Assembly: GCA_050296515.1 (NCBI GenBank)
Contig: JBNKRJ010000067.1
Location: forward strand, 1-64,000
Length of the DNA stretch: 64,000 bases
Direction: 5' to 3'
DNA from: NBLH01 sp050296515
GTDB lineage: Bacteria; Bacteroidota; Bacteroidia; Bacteroidales; NBLH01
In this document: positions 36,569 through 45,767 of the stretch, piece after piece
Position numbering within the stretch: position 1 is the first letter of the stretch
Layout of the letters: each line of letters opens with the position of its first letter
The notes under the pieces: generated by a model
What the model saw: only the letters and a program-made list of their open reading frames with translations
Databases searched by the model: none
What the model was told of the DNA's origin: nothing
Position numbers and translations under genes: made by a program

Positions 36569-36588
36569 ATTTAAGTTTATAGCAAATA

Positions 36589-36641
36589 AAAGAAAACCGA
36601 AGTTTACAGAATTAATAGTGCTGTAGCTTCGGTTTTCTTTA
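36589..36641 (+). terminator. Terminator after the two-repeat secreted protein gene
   Basis: AAAGAAAACCGAAG (36589-36602) and CTTCGGTTTTCTTT (36627-36640) are perfect reverse complements, giving a 14-pair stem with a 24-base loop. Confidence 0.8.
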
Positions 36642-36690
36642 TTTATAAATTTAAGTAAATCAGTCAATTACATGACACAAGACTATTGTC

Positions 36691-37209
36691 TTAATGCTTT
36701 TTGTGCCACCTTCCATAGTAAGGTACCAAATGGAGCTCCCAAGGACCAAGAGCCGGATCATCATAAGTGTACATCAGATTTCGAAAGTTCAAATTTAATA
36801 AACTCACAAAGTGTTCACCTTCAGTACCTTTATTAAACAGAATTTTGGTTTGGTTATCTATAAATTCCCAGGTTCCAAACTCATCTCTTTCCATTGCCGG
36901 GACAATAATATGATAGCTCCCATCTTCGAAAAAAGTAAATTCTAAATCAGCAAAAACTGATTCTAATACTTCTTGAATATCAGAACTTTCGTGAAAAACT
37001 TCACCAAAGACCCATGTTTTTCTTGTTAACATGTGGGTTTTCATAAAAATGTCTGTAGGACGGGTGCACTTTGTTTTGCCTGATGCTTCTTGCACAGCCA
37101 GGGAGGCTTCATCAATAGGCTCAACTAATTCTGATTTTTCGCATGCTGAAAATGCAATTAGTGTGGTAAGGCATAACCACAAAAAAAAGTAGTAATTCTT
37201 GTTTTTCAT
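36691..37209 (-). CDS. Predicted lipoprotein of unknown function
   Basis: A 172-residue protein with a short charged start, a hydrophobic stretch and a lipobox ending in FSAC (Cys at about 24), so it is probably a lipid-anchored envelope protein. The mature part has LTRKTWVFGEVFHE and GTWEFIDNQTKILFN, resembling the lipocalin-like small lipoproteins common in Bacteroidota, but no firm family call is made. It is monocistronic. Confidence 0.65.
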   Translation of the reverse strand: MKNKNYYFFLWLCLTTLIAFSACEKSELVEPIDEASLAVQEASGKTKCTRPTDIFMKTHMLTRKTWVFGEVFHESSDIQEVLESVFADLEFTFFEDGSYHIIVPAMERDEFGTWEFIDNQTKILFNKGTEGEHFVSLLNLNFRNLMYTYDDPALGPWELHLVPYYGRWHKKH

Positions 37210-37381
37210 AACTATAACTATTTGATTTATAAAAGTATTTTAGCGTTTTTGATACAAAAAATTAAGTATCAGGTTGGTTGAGTGTTGCTGTTATCTATGG
37301 AATTGGACATATTGTGCATTCAGTTCCATTTAAGTTACAACGTAATAATTTATAATTTATTTTGTTGTTATAGATTAAATT

Positions 37382-37909
37382 TTAAAAGTAACGTATTTTT
37401 ATTAAAATTGCAGTATCCTTTTCCAGGTAAATAGAAGCCTTGGTAAAGGATGGTGGTCCGAATGCACCTATTACGTTATTAGAAAATCCAAAACCTTCTT
37501 TTGGTATACCAAGAAAGTTTGTACTTAATTCGCCATCTTTGTTTTCATCATGAATTACAGCCAGGGCATATTTTCCTTGTTTTAGTTTCGAAAAAGTATA
37601 GACTTCATATGCTTTAGAAATTGGAATGATTTTTCCATTTTGAGCATATTTTTTATCCGGAAAATTTAAACCGTTACTATACAGTCCGATTAATAAATTT
37701 CCTCTGGTATTTTCTAAACTGTGTACTTTAACTGTTAATTTAAGATCTTGAGAATGCAGCGTAGTTGATGAAATCAAAAGACTTAAAAGAAACACAGGAA
37801 TTTTCAAATGACGGAACTTCCTATTTATCTTCAATCCAATCAGTAATTTGTTTGTCCAAAGGACTGGTTTTAGTATAAACAACACCACATACATAACCTT
37901 CTGTATCAA
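37382..37909 (-). CDS. DUF2141 family secreted protein
   Basis: The recognisable part starts at about residue 54 (LKLTVKVHSLENTRGNLLIG) and contains YALAVIHDENKDGELSTNFLGIPKEGFGFSNN, the DUF2141 signature, preceded by a signal peptide (IPVFLLSLLISSTTLHSQ). The ORF as given starts inside the glutathione peroxidase gene and overlaps it by 89 bases. A non-ATG start nearer 37810-37850 would give a normal signal peptide, so the 5' end is uncertain. Function of the family is unknown. Probably co-transcribed with the peroxidase. Confidence 0.75.
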   Translation of the reverse strand: MIQKVMYVVLFILKPVLWTNKLLIGLKINRKFRHLKIPVFLLSLLISSTTLHSQDLKLTVKVHSLENTRGNLLIGLYSNGLNFPDKKYAQNGKIIPISKAYEVYTFSKLKQGKYALAVIHDENKDGELSTNFLGIPKEGFGFSNNVIGAFGPPSFTKASIYLEKDTAILIKIRYF

Positions 37910-38405
37910 TTAAATACTTCTGGAAATTCCATTTAACTTTTGAATCAGTAAAAGCATTTTTTTTCTTCTTTGTAAGAAACTCATAAATAGCATGTTTGTT
38001 CTTGCCTTTTACGGATATTTTTGACATCATCGGAAATGTGACTCCATAATTCTTTTGGCAAAAATTTGCGATTTCCTGATTGTTTCCTGGTTCTTGCCAA
38101 AGGAAGTTATTCGCAGGAAAACCTATAATTATGAAGTTTTTGTCTTTGTATTTTTCGTAAAGTTCCTCAAGTTCAGCATACTGAGGAGTATAACCACATT
38201 TTGATGCAGTATTTACAATCATGATTTTTTTTCCTTTTAAAGTACTGAAATCAAATGTGTTGCCATTAATATCTTCTACCTTAAACTGATAGATACTTTG
38301 TTTTTCACCCATTGCCTGTGTATTCTTTTTAATTATTTTGTTTTGCCCACTGCATGAATTTAATATCAGTAAACTAAAAACTACATATAGTACTTTTATT
38401 TTCAC
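37821..38405 (-). CDS. Glutathione peroxidase-like lipoprotein (paralogue 1)
   Basis: A 194-residue thiol peroxidase that reduces hydroperoxides, probably with thioredoxin as donor. A lipobox (LILNSC) gives a lipid-anchored, periplasm-facing protein. The catalytic Cys lies in NTASKCGYTPQY, with GFPANNFLWQEPG and VKWNFQKYLID completing the GPx signature. It is related to the gene at 41507-42133 (same gene order logic, similar FTDSKVKWNF/FDASPKWNF) but more canonical. Confidence 0.88.
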   Translation of the reverse strand: MKIKVLYVVFSLLILNSCSGQNKIIKKNTQAMGEKQSIYQFKVEDINGNTFDFSTLKGKKIMIVNTASKCGYTPQYAELEELYEKYKDKNFIIIGFPANNFLWQEPGNNQEIANFCQKNYGVTFPMMSKISVKGKNKHAIYEFLTKKKKNAFTDSKVKWNFQKYLIDTEGYVCGVVYTKTSPLDKQITDWIEDK

Positions 38406-38543
38406 TTGTTTAATTTTTAGTTAAGTAATTGATATTTATTCACTTTTCTTAAACTATTTATATGGAGTTCATGAGCTTGCTTCGCAAGGTTAAACATATT
38501 CTTTTGTAAGGCGATTATTCGCTTTGCTCATGAGATCACTTCG
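38401..38543. repeat. Dispersed repeat A, copy 2
   Basis: Nearly identical to the reverse complement of the first 138 bases of the window. It overlaps the start of the peroxidase gene by a few bases and contains the palindrome CTTGCTTCGCAAG. Just to the right, CCCTCAATGAGGG (38592-38604) forms a small perfect hairpin. Confidence 0.8.
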
Positions 38544-38803
38544 TTATGTTAAATTTCTTTATAAACCCCGAAGGGCTCAGCGTAAGCTAATCCCTCAATG
38601 AGGGTTTCATATCATTAAATTAAAACAATGAAACACTTAATTTGTTCAAAGGTTATTAATATTTTATAGTCTTTTAAACTCTAATTTTTATAGAAAATTT
38701 TTCTAATTATCTGAAGGGACTATTTTTGATTTTCATCAATTTCAGAAGTTTAAAAATTATCTGAAAGTAAAATTACAGTAATTTTTCATAAAGATAGCCT
38801 TTT
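38406..38803. other. Gap upstream of the peroxidase gene, mostly repeat
   Basis: The gap contains repeat A copy 2, then a region with a CCCTCA hairpin, then AT-rich sequence to the decayed response regulator. No gene is supported. Confidence 0.6.
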
Positions 38804-39166
38804 CTATTGCTTCGTACAATTTTCAATTTCTTTTTTGAGCAGCGTTTTATTAAAAGGCTTAGTGAAGTAATTTATTATCAATTGGTCTTCAATTGCTTTG
38901 CTTATTAGTTGGGATTTTGAATAACCGGATAAAATCATGTATGGAATGTTTTTGTAAATCTTTTTTGCTTTTTCAATAAACTCACGTCCACTCATCCCAG
39001 TCATTTTTATGTTGCTGATTACCAGATTAATATCTTTATCATTATGGATAATATGAATACCTTTGTCACCAGACAAGGCTGTGATTATATCCTACTTTCC
39101 TTTAAATGATAATTTGAATAAATCAATATTAATTATTTCGTTGTCAACATATAATATTCTAATCAT
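38804..39166 (-). pseudogene. Response regulator with in-frame stop and lost phospho-acceptor
   Basis: From the ATG at 39166, two bases after the sensor kinase stop, the frame reads MIRILYVDNEIINIDLFK, then FKGK, a TAG at 39092-39094, and continues DIITALSGDKGIHI to the end at 38804. Without the TAG it would be a full receiver domain of 120 residues. The site that is Asp in ordinary receivers (VISD.KM) reads VISNIKMTGMSG, so the phospho-acceptor is Asn, and the acidic pair is VDNE rather than VDDE. The conserved Lys (FTKPF) remains. Probably a decaying partner of the PAS kinase; a TTG-started remnant is unlikely to work. Confidence 0.85.
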
Positions 39167-39168
39167 AA

Positions 39169-41292
39169 CTATTGATTTATGGGGAGCGTTATAAGAACTT
39201 TTGTCCCTTTATCTATTTCCGAACTATATTTAATTGTTCCTTTATGTTCTTTAATAATTCTAAATGCAATTGAAAGCCCCAATCCTGTTCCTTTTCCTGG
39301 CTCTTTGGTTGTGAAAAATGGATCGTAAATTTTCGGCAAATTTTCTTTCGAAATTCCTTTACCAGTATCCATAATTTTTATTTGCGCAAGGTTTCCATTA
39401 CCAGTAATGTTTGTTTTTATTGTAATGTTTCCTTTATGCTCAATGGCCTGAATGGCATTTTGCAAAATGTTGGTAAAAACATGATGAAGTTCTCCCTCAT
39501 TTGCAATAATACCTATTTCTTTTTCAATATAGTGTTTTTCAATTTCACATTTTCCAATAAATTCATGCTCTAGCATCAATAAACAGTTATTCAGTATTTT
39601 ATGAATTTTGCAATAATCTTTTTTGTTTCCACTTATTTTACTATAACTATTCAGGCTTTTTACAATTTTTGATACCCGGTTTACTCCTTCTTGCATATGG
39701 TTCAGAACCAATTGGAAAGAATTTTGATCAATGTTTTCTTCATTTAAAATATTTTCAAGGCTATAAATTCCGGCTTGAATATAATTTAGTGGATTATTTA
39801 TTTCATGCGATACCCCTGAGGTTAAAAGACCGAGAGATGCCATTTTTTCTGATTCAATTAATTGTGCCTGAGTACTTTTCAATTCATCAAGTGTGTTGGC
39901 CAATACTTCTTTCTGTTTAGTAATTCGTTCATTTACAAACTGAAGTTCTTCATTTGTTGATTGAAGTTCCTCATTTGCAGCCTCTAATTCGTCAGTTCTG
40001 TTTTTAACAAGTTCTTCAAGTCTGTTTTTGTATTTTTCAAGTTCAAGCTCCGCTATTTTGCGTTCGTTTATATCTCTTACTATTGCCTGTAAGTATCTTT
40101 TTCCTTTTAAATTCAAAACGCTTAGACTTACTTCAGCATAGAACAATCTATTATTTTTTATAGTATGATGTAACCATTCAAAAGCCTTCACCTCTTTATT
40201 AATTGCAATATCAATCAGTTTCTTGGCTTTTTCTTTTGAAGGAACACCATCTGGTTGAAACAATGGCGATAATTTATAGGGCGTTGTACCTATAATTTTA
40301 TCTTTTTCGGCCTCAAACATTTCTAGTGTTTCTTCATTGCAGTCAATTATTACATCTTCATCCATGAGAAAAATGGCGTCATTGGCACTTTGGTAAAGTT
40401 TTCTGTATTTCTCTTCACTTTCCTTTAGTGCTTGTTCTGCATTTTTTTGTTCACTTACGTTTATTCCAATACCGAAAAAGAACTGATTTCCTTCAATTGT
40501 GTGTGATTTAGCTTTAAAATAATAAGGGTGTTTTGAGCCATCCGCATATACAAGCTCTGCTTCATTGTCTAATTCTTCTTTTTCAAATAAATGATGAATT
40601 GAATTGCTTATAAAATCCCGATCCTCATTTTCAAAAAAGTCAAAAACCGATTTTTCCAAAAGTTCTTCAGCCGTATATCCCAGCTGTTTTTCATGGTTTA
40701 TGTTCCATTTTATAAGCTTTGCATCATCACTTGATAATCTAAACATGTAGAAAATTCCTGGAAGACTGTTAATTAAATCTTCAGTGAATTCAACTGCCTG
40801 TAAATGAGCTTTTTCGATTTCTTTTCGTTTGGTTAAGTTTACAAATGTGGTTAAGTAAGTTTCACCAATTGCCTCAAAACCAAATTCAATATCTTTATAG
40901 CTTCCATCTTTACATTTTACTCTTGCTTCTACCGGAGTAAACTTTCCTGTTTGCTCATATTCTTCAATTGAACTAAACCATAGCTTTTTTACTTCATCTC
41001 GGTATTTTTTATCAGGATATGCCACAAGAAACCATCCTCCAACATTTGGAACATCTTCAATGGTATAACCAAATAAGTATTGAAAATATTTATTGTAATG
41101 GTATACACTTCCTTCTTTATCATAAACAACAACTCCGACTGGTAGGGTATCAAGGGCATGTTCACTTTTGAAAACATTACTTTTCAGTGCTTCAATTTCT
41201 TTCGTTTTTTCAAGAATATCCTGCTGATAACTTTTTTTTAAAGCATCCAGCTCATCTTGCAGCTCTTGATATGTAGGTTTTCTATTGTCCAT
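39169..41292 (-). CDS. Multi-PAS sensor histidine kinase
   Basis: A 707-residue soluble kinase: an N-terminal coiled coil, three PAS domains (about residues 45-160, 170-285 and 293-410, with DINERK-type boundaries) and a long coiled coil with repeats of NEELQ. HisKA follows, with phospho-acceptor His in SGVSHEINNPLNYIQAGI. HATPase has FTNILQNAIQAIE, DTGKGISKENLPKI and GKGTGLGLSIAFRI. There are no transmembrane segments, so it senses a cytoplasmic or redox-type signal. Its own receiver gene follows two bases later and is damaged, so the kinase may act on another regulator. Confidence 0.9.
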   Translation of the reverse strand: MDNRKPTYQELQDELDALKKSYQQDILEKTKEIEALKSNVFKSEHALDTLPVGVVVYDKEGSVYHYNKYFQYLFGYTIEDVPNVGGWFLVAYPDKKYRDEVKKLWFSSIEEYEQTGKFTPVEARVKCKDGSYKDIEFGFEAIGETYLTTFVNLTKRKEIEKAHLQAVEFTEDLINSLPGIFYMFRLSSDDAKLIKWNINHEKQLGYTAEELLEKSVFDFFENEDRDFISNSIHHLFEKEELDNEAELVYADGSKHPYYFKAKSHTIEGNQFFFGIGINVSEQKNAEQALKESEEKYRKLYQSANDAIFLMDEDVIIDCNEETLEMFEAEKDKIIGTTPYKLSPLFQPDGVPSKEKAKKLIDIAINKEVKAFEWLHHTIKNNRLFYAEVSLSVLNLKGKRYLQAIVRDINERKIAELELEKYKNRLEELVKNRTDELEAANEELQSTNEELQFVNERITKQKEVLANTLDELKSTQAQLIESEKMASLGLLTSGVSHEINNPLNYIQAGIYSLENILNEENIDQNSFQLVLNHMQEGVNRVSKIVKSLNSYSKISGNKKDYCKIHKILNNCLLMLEHEFIGKCEIEKHYIEKEIGIIANEGELHHVFTNILQNAIQAIEHKGNITIKTNITGNGNLAQIKIMDTGKGISKENLPKIYDPFFTTKEPGKGTGLGLSIAFRIIKEHKGTIKYSSEIDKGTKVLITLPINQ

Positions 41293-41506
41293 TTTTCTGT
41301 AATGACAATAACATTTTAAGTCAGGTTAGTAGTTCTTCCTTTGAGATGGTTTTCATTCAGCCCTCTGCCTTTTAAAATTACAAAATATTTATGAATTAGA
41401 GTATTTTGTGTTCAACCAATTAGGTAATTAGAATGTTGTTTTGAAAACATACACTTGTGACTTTCTGAATCAGTATTGATATGAAGCAATAGTTTGTTTA
41501 TTAACT

Positions 41507-42133
41507 TTAATTTTTTTCAATCCAGTTAATTATTTCTTCGCTTAATGGTGAATTAGACGGTGGTATTGATTTAAATAGAAAACCCTGTGCATCAAATAAA
41601 TACTTGTGGAAATTCCATTTTGGTGAAGCATCAAATTTTCCGTTTAAATTTTTATCTGAAAGAAAGTCAAAAACAGCATGTATGCTATCGCCTTTTACAT
41701 GAACTTTTGAAATGATAGGGAAAGTTATATGGTATTTTGTCCTGTATTTCTCAGCTATTTGTCTGTTTGTTTTTAATTCCCGATTGTAAAAATCGGATGA
41801 AGGAAATGCAATAACAATAAAGCCAAGGTCTTTGTATTTTTCGTAAAGCTCCTGAAGTTTTCTTAATTGGGGGGCATACATGCATTTTGAAGCAGTGTTT
41901 ACAATCAATATTTTTTGTCCTTCGTAGCACGAAAAATCTAATCTTTTTCCATCAATATCAAGCACTTTAAATTGATGGATTGAGTTAGCTTGTGTCAATT
42001 CCTGTGAAAATACCTGATTTCCGGCAAGTATTAGAAAACCAAGAATGACTTCTTGTACTAACAGGTATATGTGTGTTTTTTTTATTTTAATTTTGAAGGC
42101 TTCCAATTTTCGGAATTTTTGATTGAGGTGCAT
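41507..42133 (-). CDS. Glutathione peroxidase-like protein (paralogue 2, variant active-site context)
   Basis: A 208-residue protein. The true N-terminus is uncertain because the ATG lies inside the antiporter gene; a signal-like hydrophobic stretch is at about residues 23-43. The peroxidatic Cys is kept (NTASKCMYAPQ), but the usual Gly after it is Met and the GFPxNxF segment is AFPSSDFYNRE. The Trp-Asn of the active site is kept in SPKWNFHKYLF. It is probably an exported thiol peroxidase with divergent specificity. The other paralogue lies 3 kb downstream. Confidence 0.82.
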   Translation of the reverse strand: MHLNQKFRKLEAFKIKIKKTHIYLLVQEVILGFLILAGNQVFSQELTQANSIHQFKVLDIDGKRLDFSCYEGQKILIVNTASKCMYAPQLRKLQELYEKYKDLGFIVIAFPSSDFYNRELKTNRQIAEKYRTKYHITFPIISKVHVKGDSIHAVFDFLSDKNLNGKFDASPKWNFHKYLFDAQGFLFKSIPPSNSPLSEEIINWIEKN

Positions 42134-43298
42134 ACCTGTCCAGGACTTGTTTTGTCAACATTATCCAAAAAGGACTTAAAAGTAGGGTAATTGAAATAGT
42201 GGCAATAGAAAGCTGGTAAATATACTCCTGGATAACTCCCCTATAATAAGCGGATGCAGCAATAACAAAGCTTAATTCTCCAATTTGGGCAAGCAATGCA
42301 CCACCATAAATGCTGTTTAACCAGTTTTTGCAAAAAAAGTTTAAAGTAAACGTGTTGATAACGTGATTTGTGACAAAAGCACTTAATACCAAAAGACTTA
42401 TAATGAGCAAATTATCAGCAACAAATTGAAGATTGATGAGCATACCTATAGAGACAAAAAACATGGAAACAAACGAAACCCTGAATCCGTGCAAACTATC
42501 GTGAAACCATTCTTTAGTATCAGTAGCGTGAACAATAATTCCGGCAAAGAATGCACCTAATGCTGCAGATAATCCTAAGAATGCAGTGAAACTGGCAAAA
42601 CCAAAACTAAAAAGTATTGCAATAAAAACCTGCAGCTCGTGATCTTTTTCCATCCACTTACTAAATGGGACTTTAATTTTTCCTTTTCGAAGAATCACTA
42701 TAAATATGCCAATGATTAAAAGTCCACCCGCACTTTTTAAAATAATTTCTTCAGTTGTTGGTGTAACTCCTGCAACTAACTCGGTGATAATCAGCATAGG
42801 AACGATTAACATATCCTGCATTAGCAGAATACTAATTACGTTTTGTCCTATTGCTGTACTAATTTCATTTTTGCCTTCGAGTAGCTTAATTACCACAGCA
42901 GAACTGCTTAACGAAATAACAAAAGCAACAACTATAACATGCTGAATATCCCAGTTAAAAAAATATCCCAATGCATAAACAGCTATTATTGATGCTGCAA
43001 TTTGAATAAGTGTTCCAAAAAGTGAAGTTTTCCACAACTTAACCAAATCTGGTAAAGAAATTTCCATTCCGATAAAGAACAATAACAGTATTAGGCCCAG
43101 TTCGCCGAGTTCTTCGACCACTTTGATGTCTTCAATGAAACCAATTCCAAATGGGCCTAGTAATACACCCGTTATTATATAAGCTACAATTAATGGTTGT
43201 TGAAACCGTTTGAGTAACAGCCCTATAAACACCACAACAAACCCTACAAACAAAAACGAGAGTATGTTTTGATTAAATTCTATTGCAAGGTTTAGCAT
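42087..43298 (-). CDS. CPA2-type cation:proton antiporter
   Basis: A 403-residue protein with about 12 transmembrane segments. YIITGVLLGPFGIGFIEDIKVVEELGELGLILLLFFIGMEIS at the N-terminus is characteristic of the KefB/NhaS-type family. ISLSSSAVVIKLLEGKNEI lies in the unwound central helix. There is no RCK/TrkA_N domain at the C-terminus, unlike KefB/C, so it is more like the short Na+/H+ or K+/H+ antiporters. Ion specificity is not readable. The peroxidase gene start overlaps its 3' end by 47 bases, so they are probably co-transcribed. Confidence 0.87.
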   Translation of the reverse strand: MLNLAIEFNQNILSFLFVGFVVVFIGLLLKRFQQPLIVAYIITGVLLGPFGIGFIEDIKVVEELGELGLILLLFFIGMEISLPDLVKLWKTSLFGTLIQIAASIIAVYALGYFFNWDIQHVIVVAFVISLSSSAVVIKLLEGKNEISTAIGQNVISILLMQDMLIVPMLIITELVAGVTPTTEEIILKSAGGLLIIGIFIVILRKGKIKVPFSKWMEKDHELQVFIAILFSFGFASFTAFLGLSAALGAFFAGIIVHATDTKEWFHDSLHGFRVSFVSMFFVSIGMLINLQFVADNLLIISLLVLSAFVTNHVINTFTLNFFCKNWLNSIYGGALLAQIGELSFVIAASAYYRGVIQEYIYQLSIATISITLLLSPFWIMLTKQVLDRYAPQSKIPKIGSLQN

Positions 43299-43365
43299 AT
43301 GGTTTTATTAGTTGCGTGTTATTTAGCTAATTGTCTGTAATTTAGATGATTATTCTGTTTTTGGA

Positions 43366-44358
43366 TTAGTCTTCAGGCACAAAATCGTTAAGTCTGATTT
43401 CTTTTTCCTGACTATTTAATAGTTCAATAAAGCCTTTCGCAATATTTCTGATAATTATTCCTGTATTTTCCAGATCTATATTTTGAATTTCGTCACTAAC
43501 CTTGTGATAATGCTCATAATTTCTAAAATCAAAGGTGCAAAATGTATGAGATGGAATGTTTAAGTTGCTGTAAATGGGATAATTATCGGATAATCTAAAT
43601 ACATCGAAAAATCCCTTTTTGTAATTAACTACTTCTTCGCTCCCAATGTATTTATTGAAAATTTCGCACATGTTAGAATACATATCTCCACTTAAGTAAA
43701 CTTTTTCAGGCTGGTTTGTTGCCTCACTTCCAATCATATCAATATTAACACAACAATACAACCCTTTTTGTTCATTCTTAATTTTTTTTGAAAAATGTTC
43801 AGAACCTGTCAGTCCAATTTCTTCGCCAGAGAAAAGAGCAACGATTACCGAACGCTTATTTAACTTATTGTCAATCAGTAGTTTTGAGATGTTTATCACC
43901 GAGGATACACCCGTGGCATTATCATTTGCTCCGTTTCGAATACTATCTGTATCACTCTTTATTTTTCCAACATGATCGTAGTGGGCACTTAAAATCACAA
44001 ATTCATTTTTAAGCATAGAATCAGTTCCTTCTATAAGACCTATAATGTTATATCCAATTCTGCCTCCGACCTCAAAGCTATCGCGGTAAGTTTCAAAATA
44101 CGGTTTTATTTTTAGTTTTTTCAGGTAATTTTCAATATATACAGCAGCCTTCTCAATACCCTCTGTTCCAAAACCTCTCCCTTCATAATAATCAGAAGAA
44201 ATAGTATCAATAATCCGGGTAATTTCTTCATTTGTAATTACCGAGTCTTTTGCACCCTTAAACTGAGTTTGCAGAGAAGGTTTACAGCCAATAACATGGA
44301 TAAAAAGCAGGATAAATATACTTAGTTTGGCCATAATTTTGAATTTAGTTAAACTCAA
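43366..44358 (-). CDS. M28 family zinc peptidase (lipoprotein)
   Basis: A 330-residue aminopeptidase-like exported protein. The lipobox ends in HVIGC (Cys about 25). The zinc ligands are visible in order: SAHYDHVG, GANDNATGVS, SGEEIGLTGSEHF (catalytic Glu and metal ligand), NIDMIG, and the C-terminal HYHKVSDE with the last His. Translation may start at 44358 or at the ATG eight codons later. All metal ligands are present, so it should be active on peptides in the envelope. Confidence 0.88.
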   Translation of the reverse strand: MSLTKFKIMAKLSIFILLFIHVIGCKPSLQTQFKGAKDSVITNEEITRIIDTISSDYYEGRGFGTEGIEKAAVYIENYLKKLKIKPYFETYRDSFEVGGRIGYNIIGLIEGTDSMLKNEFVILSAHYDHVGKIKSDTDSIRNGANDNATGVSSVINISKLLIDNKLNKRSVIVALFSGEEIGLTGSEHFSKKIKNEQKGLYCCVNIDMIGSEATNQPEKVYLSGDMYSNMCEIFNKYIGSEEVVNYKKGFFDVFRLSDNYPIYSNLNIPSHTFCTFDFRNYEHYHKVSDEIQNIDLENTGIIIRNIAKGFIELLNSQEKEIRLNDFVPED

Positions 44359-44450
44359 AATTATAAAATAATAGCGACAAATAACAGGCTTAGTTCCTTC
44401 GGCCCTCTTATTCGTGGGTCAGTTATTATTTGTTCGTTTTATTGCAGCAA

Positions 44451-44489
44451 AAAGCCCAATTAGAAATTTAATGGAACTAATCGGGCTTT
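44451..44489 (-). terminator. Terminator of the nitroreductase operon
   Basis: AAAGCCCAATTAG and CTAATCGGGCTTT form a 12-pair stem with one mismatch and a 13-base loop, 20 bases beyond the nitroreductase stop on the minus strand. Confidence 0.75.
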
Positions 44490-44507
44490 GTATTAGAATA
44501 TTGAAAA

Positions 44508-45140
44508 TTAGTCTATAACTGTGATAAGATCTTCTTTACTTTTTCGAACTTTGGCCAGATTAACCAACCAATCCTTTTCAGTATCTCTGTATCCTAATGG
44601 CAACATTACACAGCTTCTAAGGCCTTTTTCTTTCAAATTTAGAATTTCATCTAACGCAACAGGATCGAAGCCTTCCATGGGGGTGCTGTCTACTTCTTCG
44701 AATGCTGCTGCAGCAATGGCTTGGGAAAAAGCAATATACGCCTGTTTTGCTGCATGGTTAAAATTCTCTTCGGCACTTCTTTTTGGATAATTGTCCAGCA
44801 ACATTTTTCGATAGTTCTCCCAACCTTCGTTTTTGAAACCGCGCACTGTATTTGTTAAATCAAACATTTTGTTAATTCTATCTTCTGTATATGTATCCCA
44901 AGCTGCAAAAACAAGTAAATGCGAACAATCTGAAACCACCGATTGATTCCATGCAATTGCTTTTATTTTTTCTTTTATTTCTGGATTTGTAATAACCAGT
45001 ATTTCAAATGGTTGCAACCCGCTTGATGTAGGTGCCAATGAAGCTGATTCAATAATTGCATCTATTTTTTCTTGTGGCACTTTGCCGCCGTTCATTGCTT
45101 TGGTGGCATATCGCCAGTTTAATTTTTCTATTAATTCCAT
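44508..45140 (-). CDS. Nitroreductase family NAD(P)H oxidoreductase
   Basis: A 210-residue FMN enzyme of the NfsB/DrgA type: MELIEKLNWRYATKAMNGGK, SLAPTSSGLQPFEILVI (FMN phosphate site), LPLGYRDTEKDWLVN and a KVRKSKEDLI tail. These enzymes reduce nitroaromatics, quinones or other electrophiles. The gene is last in a DoxX-TetR-nitroreductase run, and the spacer before it holds a copy of the putative TetR operator. It is probably a repressor-controlled electrophile or redox-stress response. Confidence 0.88.
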   Translation of the reverse strand: MELIEKLNWRYATKAMNGGKVPQEKIDAIIESASLAPTSSGLQPFEILVITNPEIKEKIKAIAWNQSVVSDCSHLLVFAAWDTYTEDRINKMFDLTNTVRGFKNEGWENYRKMLLDNYPKRSAEENFNHAAKQAYIAFSQAIAAAAFEEVDSTPMEGFDPVALDEILNLKEKGLRSCVMLPLGYRDTEKDWLVNLAKVRKSKEDLITVID

Positions 45141-45158
45141 ATTATTTTTAATTTTATA

Positions 45159-45172
45159 AATGAATGTTTATT
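45159..45172. promoter_or_regulatory. Putative TetR operator, copy 2
   Basis: AATGAATGTTTATT matches 13 of 14 bases of the reverse complement of the palindrome at 46197-46210. It lies 19 bases upstream of the nitroreductase ATG and 22 bases downstream of the tetR stop. Confidence 0.6.
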
Positions 45173-45194
45173 CTTATTTGTAATAAAAATTTGT

Positions 45195-45767
45195 TTACAC
45201 TTTTATGCTGTCCCAGGCAGCCTGAAATGCCTCTTTTAAAGCTATATCGTTTAACTTGCAGTGAGCCCTGGTTTTTGCATTCATTAAAAAGGCCATTGGA
45301 TAGATAGTATATGCATAGAGTAGATATGGGGAAATATTCTTTATGATTCCTTCTTGCTGGCCTTTTGACCATAAATCTAACAGTGGTTGCAAATGCTTAA
45401 GCCCTTCTTGTCTGCTTGTTTCATCAATCATTGGCGTATTATCGCATTGTGCTAAAAACGCAGCCTCTTCTACCATGTTAAGTTTAAAATTTGAGATATT
45501 ATACCAAATAAGCTCAAAGCTCTTTTTTATTGGCATGTTTTTATTATAACCTTTAAAAGCATGTTTACAAAATGAAGCCTTTATTTCTAAATACAGTTGA
45601 TTAACTAAATCCTGCTTATTTTCAAAATAGAGATATATTGTGGCCGGCGAAACGTTAGCCATTTTGGCCACCTTCGACATGGAAGCTCCTTGAATGCCAC
45701 CATCATTAATCAACGTTAAAGTTGCACTCAGCAATGCGGCTCGTTTATCTTTACTTTTTTGAAGCAT
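45195..45767 (-). CDS. TetR family transcriptional regulator
   Basis: A 190-residue repressor: KRAALLSATLTLINDGGIQGASMSKVAKMANVSPATIYLYFENKQDLVNQLY is the N-terminal helix-turn-helix domain (seen at residues 8-59). The C-terminal ligand-binding helices are not assigned. Its start overlaps the end of the DoxX gene by 17 bases. Two matching palindromic sites in its own operon suggest autoregulation and control of the nitroreductase. Confidence 0.92.
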   Translation of the reverse strand: MLQKSKDKRAALLSATLTLINDGGIQGASMSKVAKMANVSPATIYLYFENKQDLVNQLYLEIKASFCKHAFKGYNKNMPIKKSFELIWYNISNFKLNMVEEAAFLAQCDNTPMIDETSRQEGLKHLQPLLDLWSKGQQEGIIKNISPYLLYAYTIYPMAFLMNAKTRAHCKLNDIALKEAFQAAWDSIKV

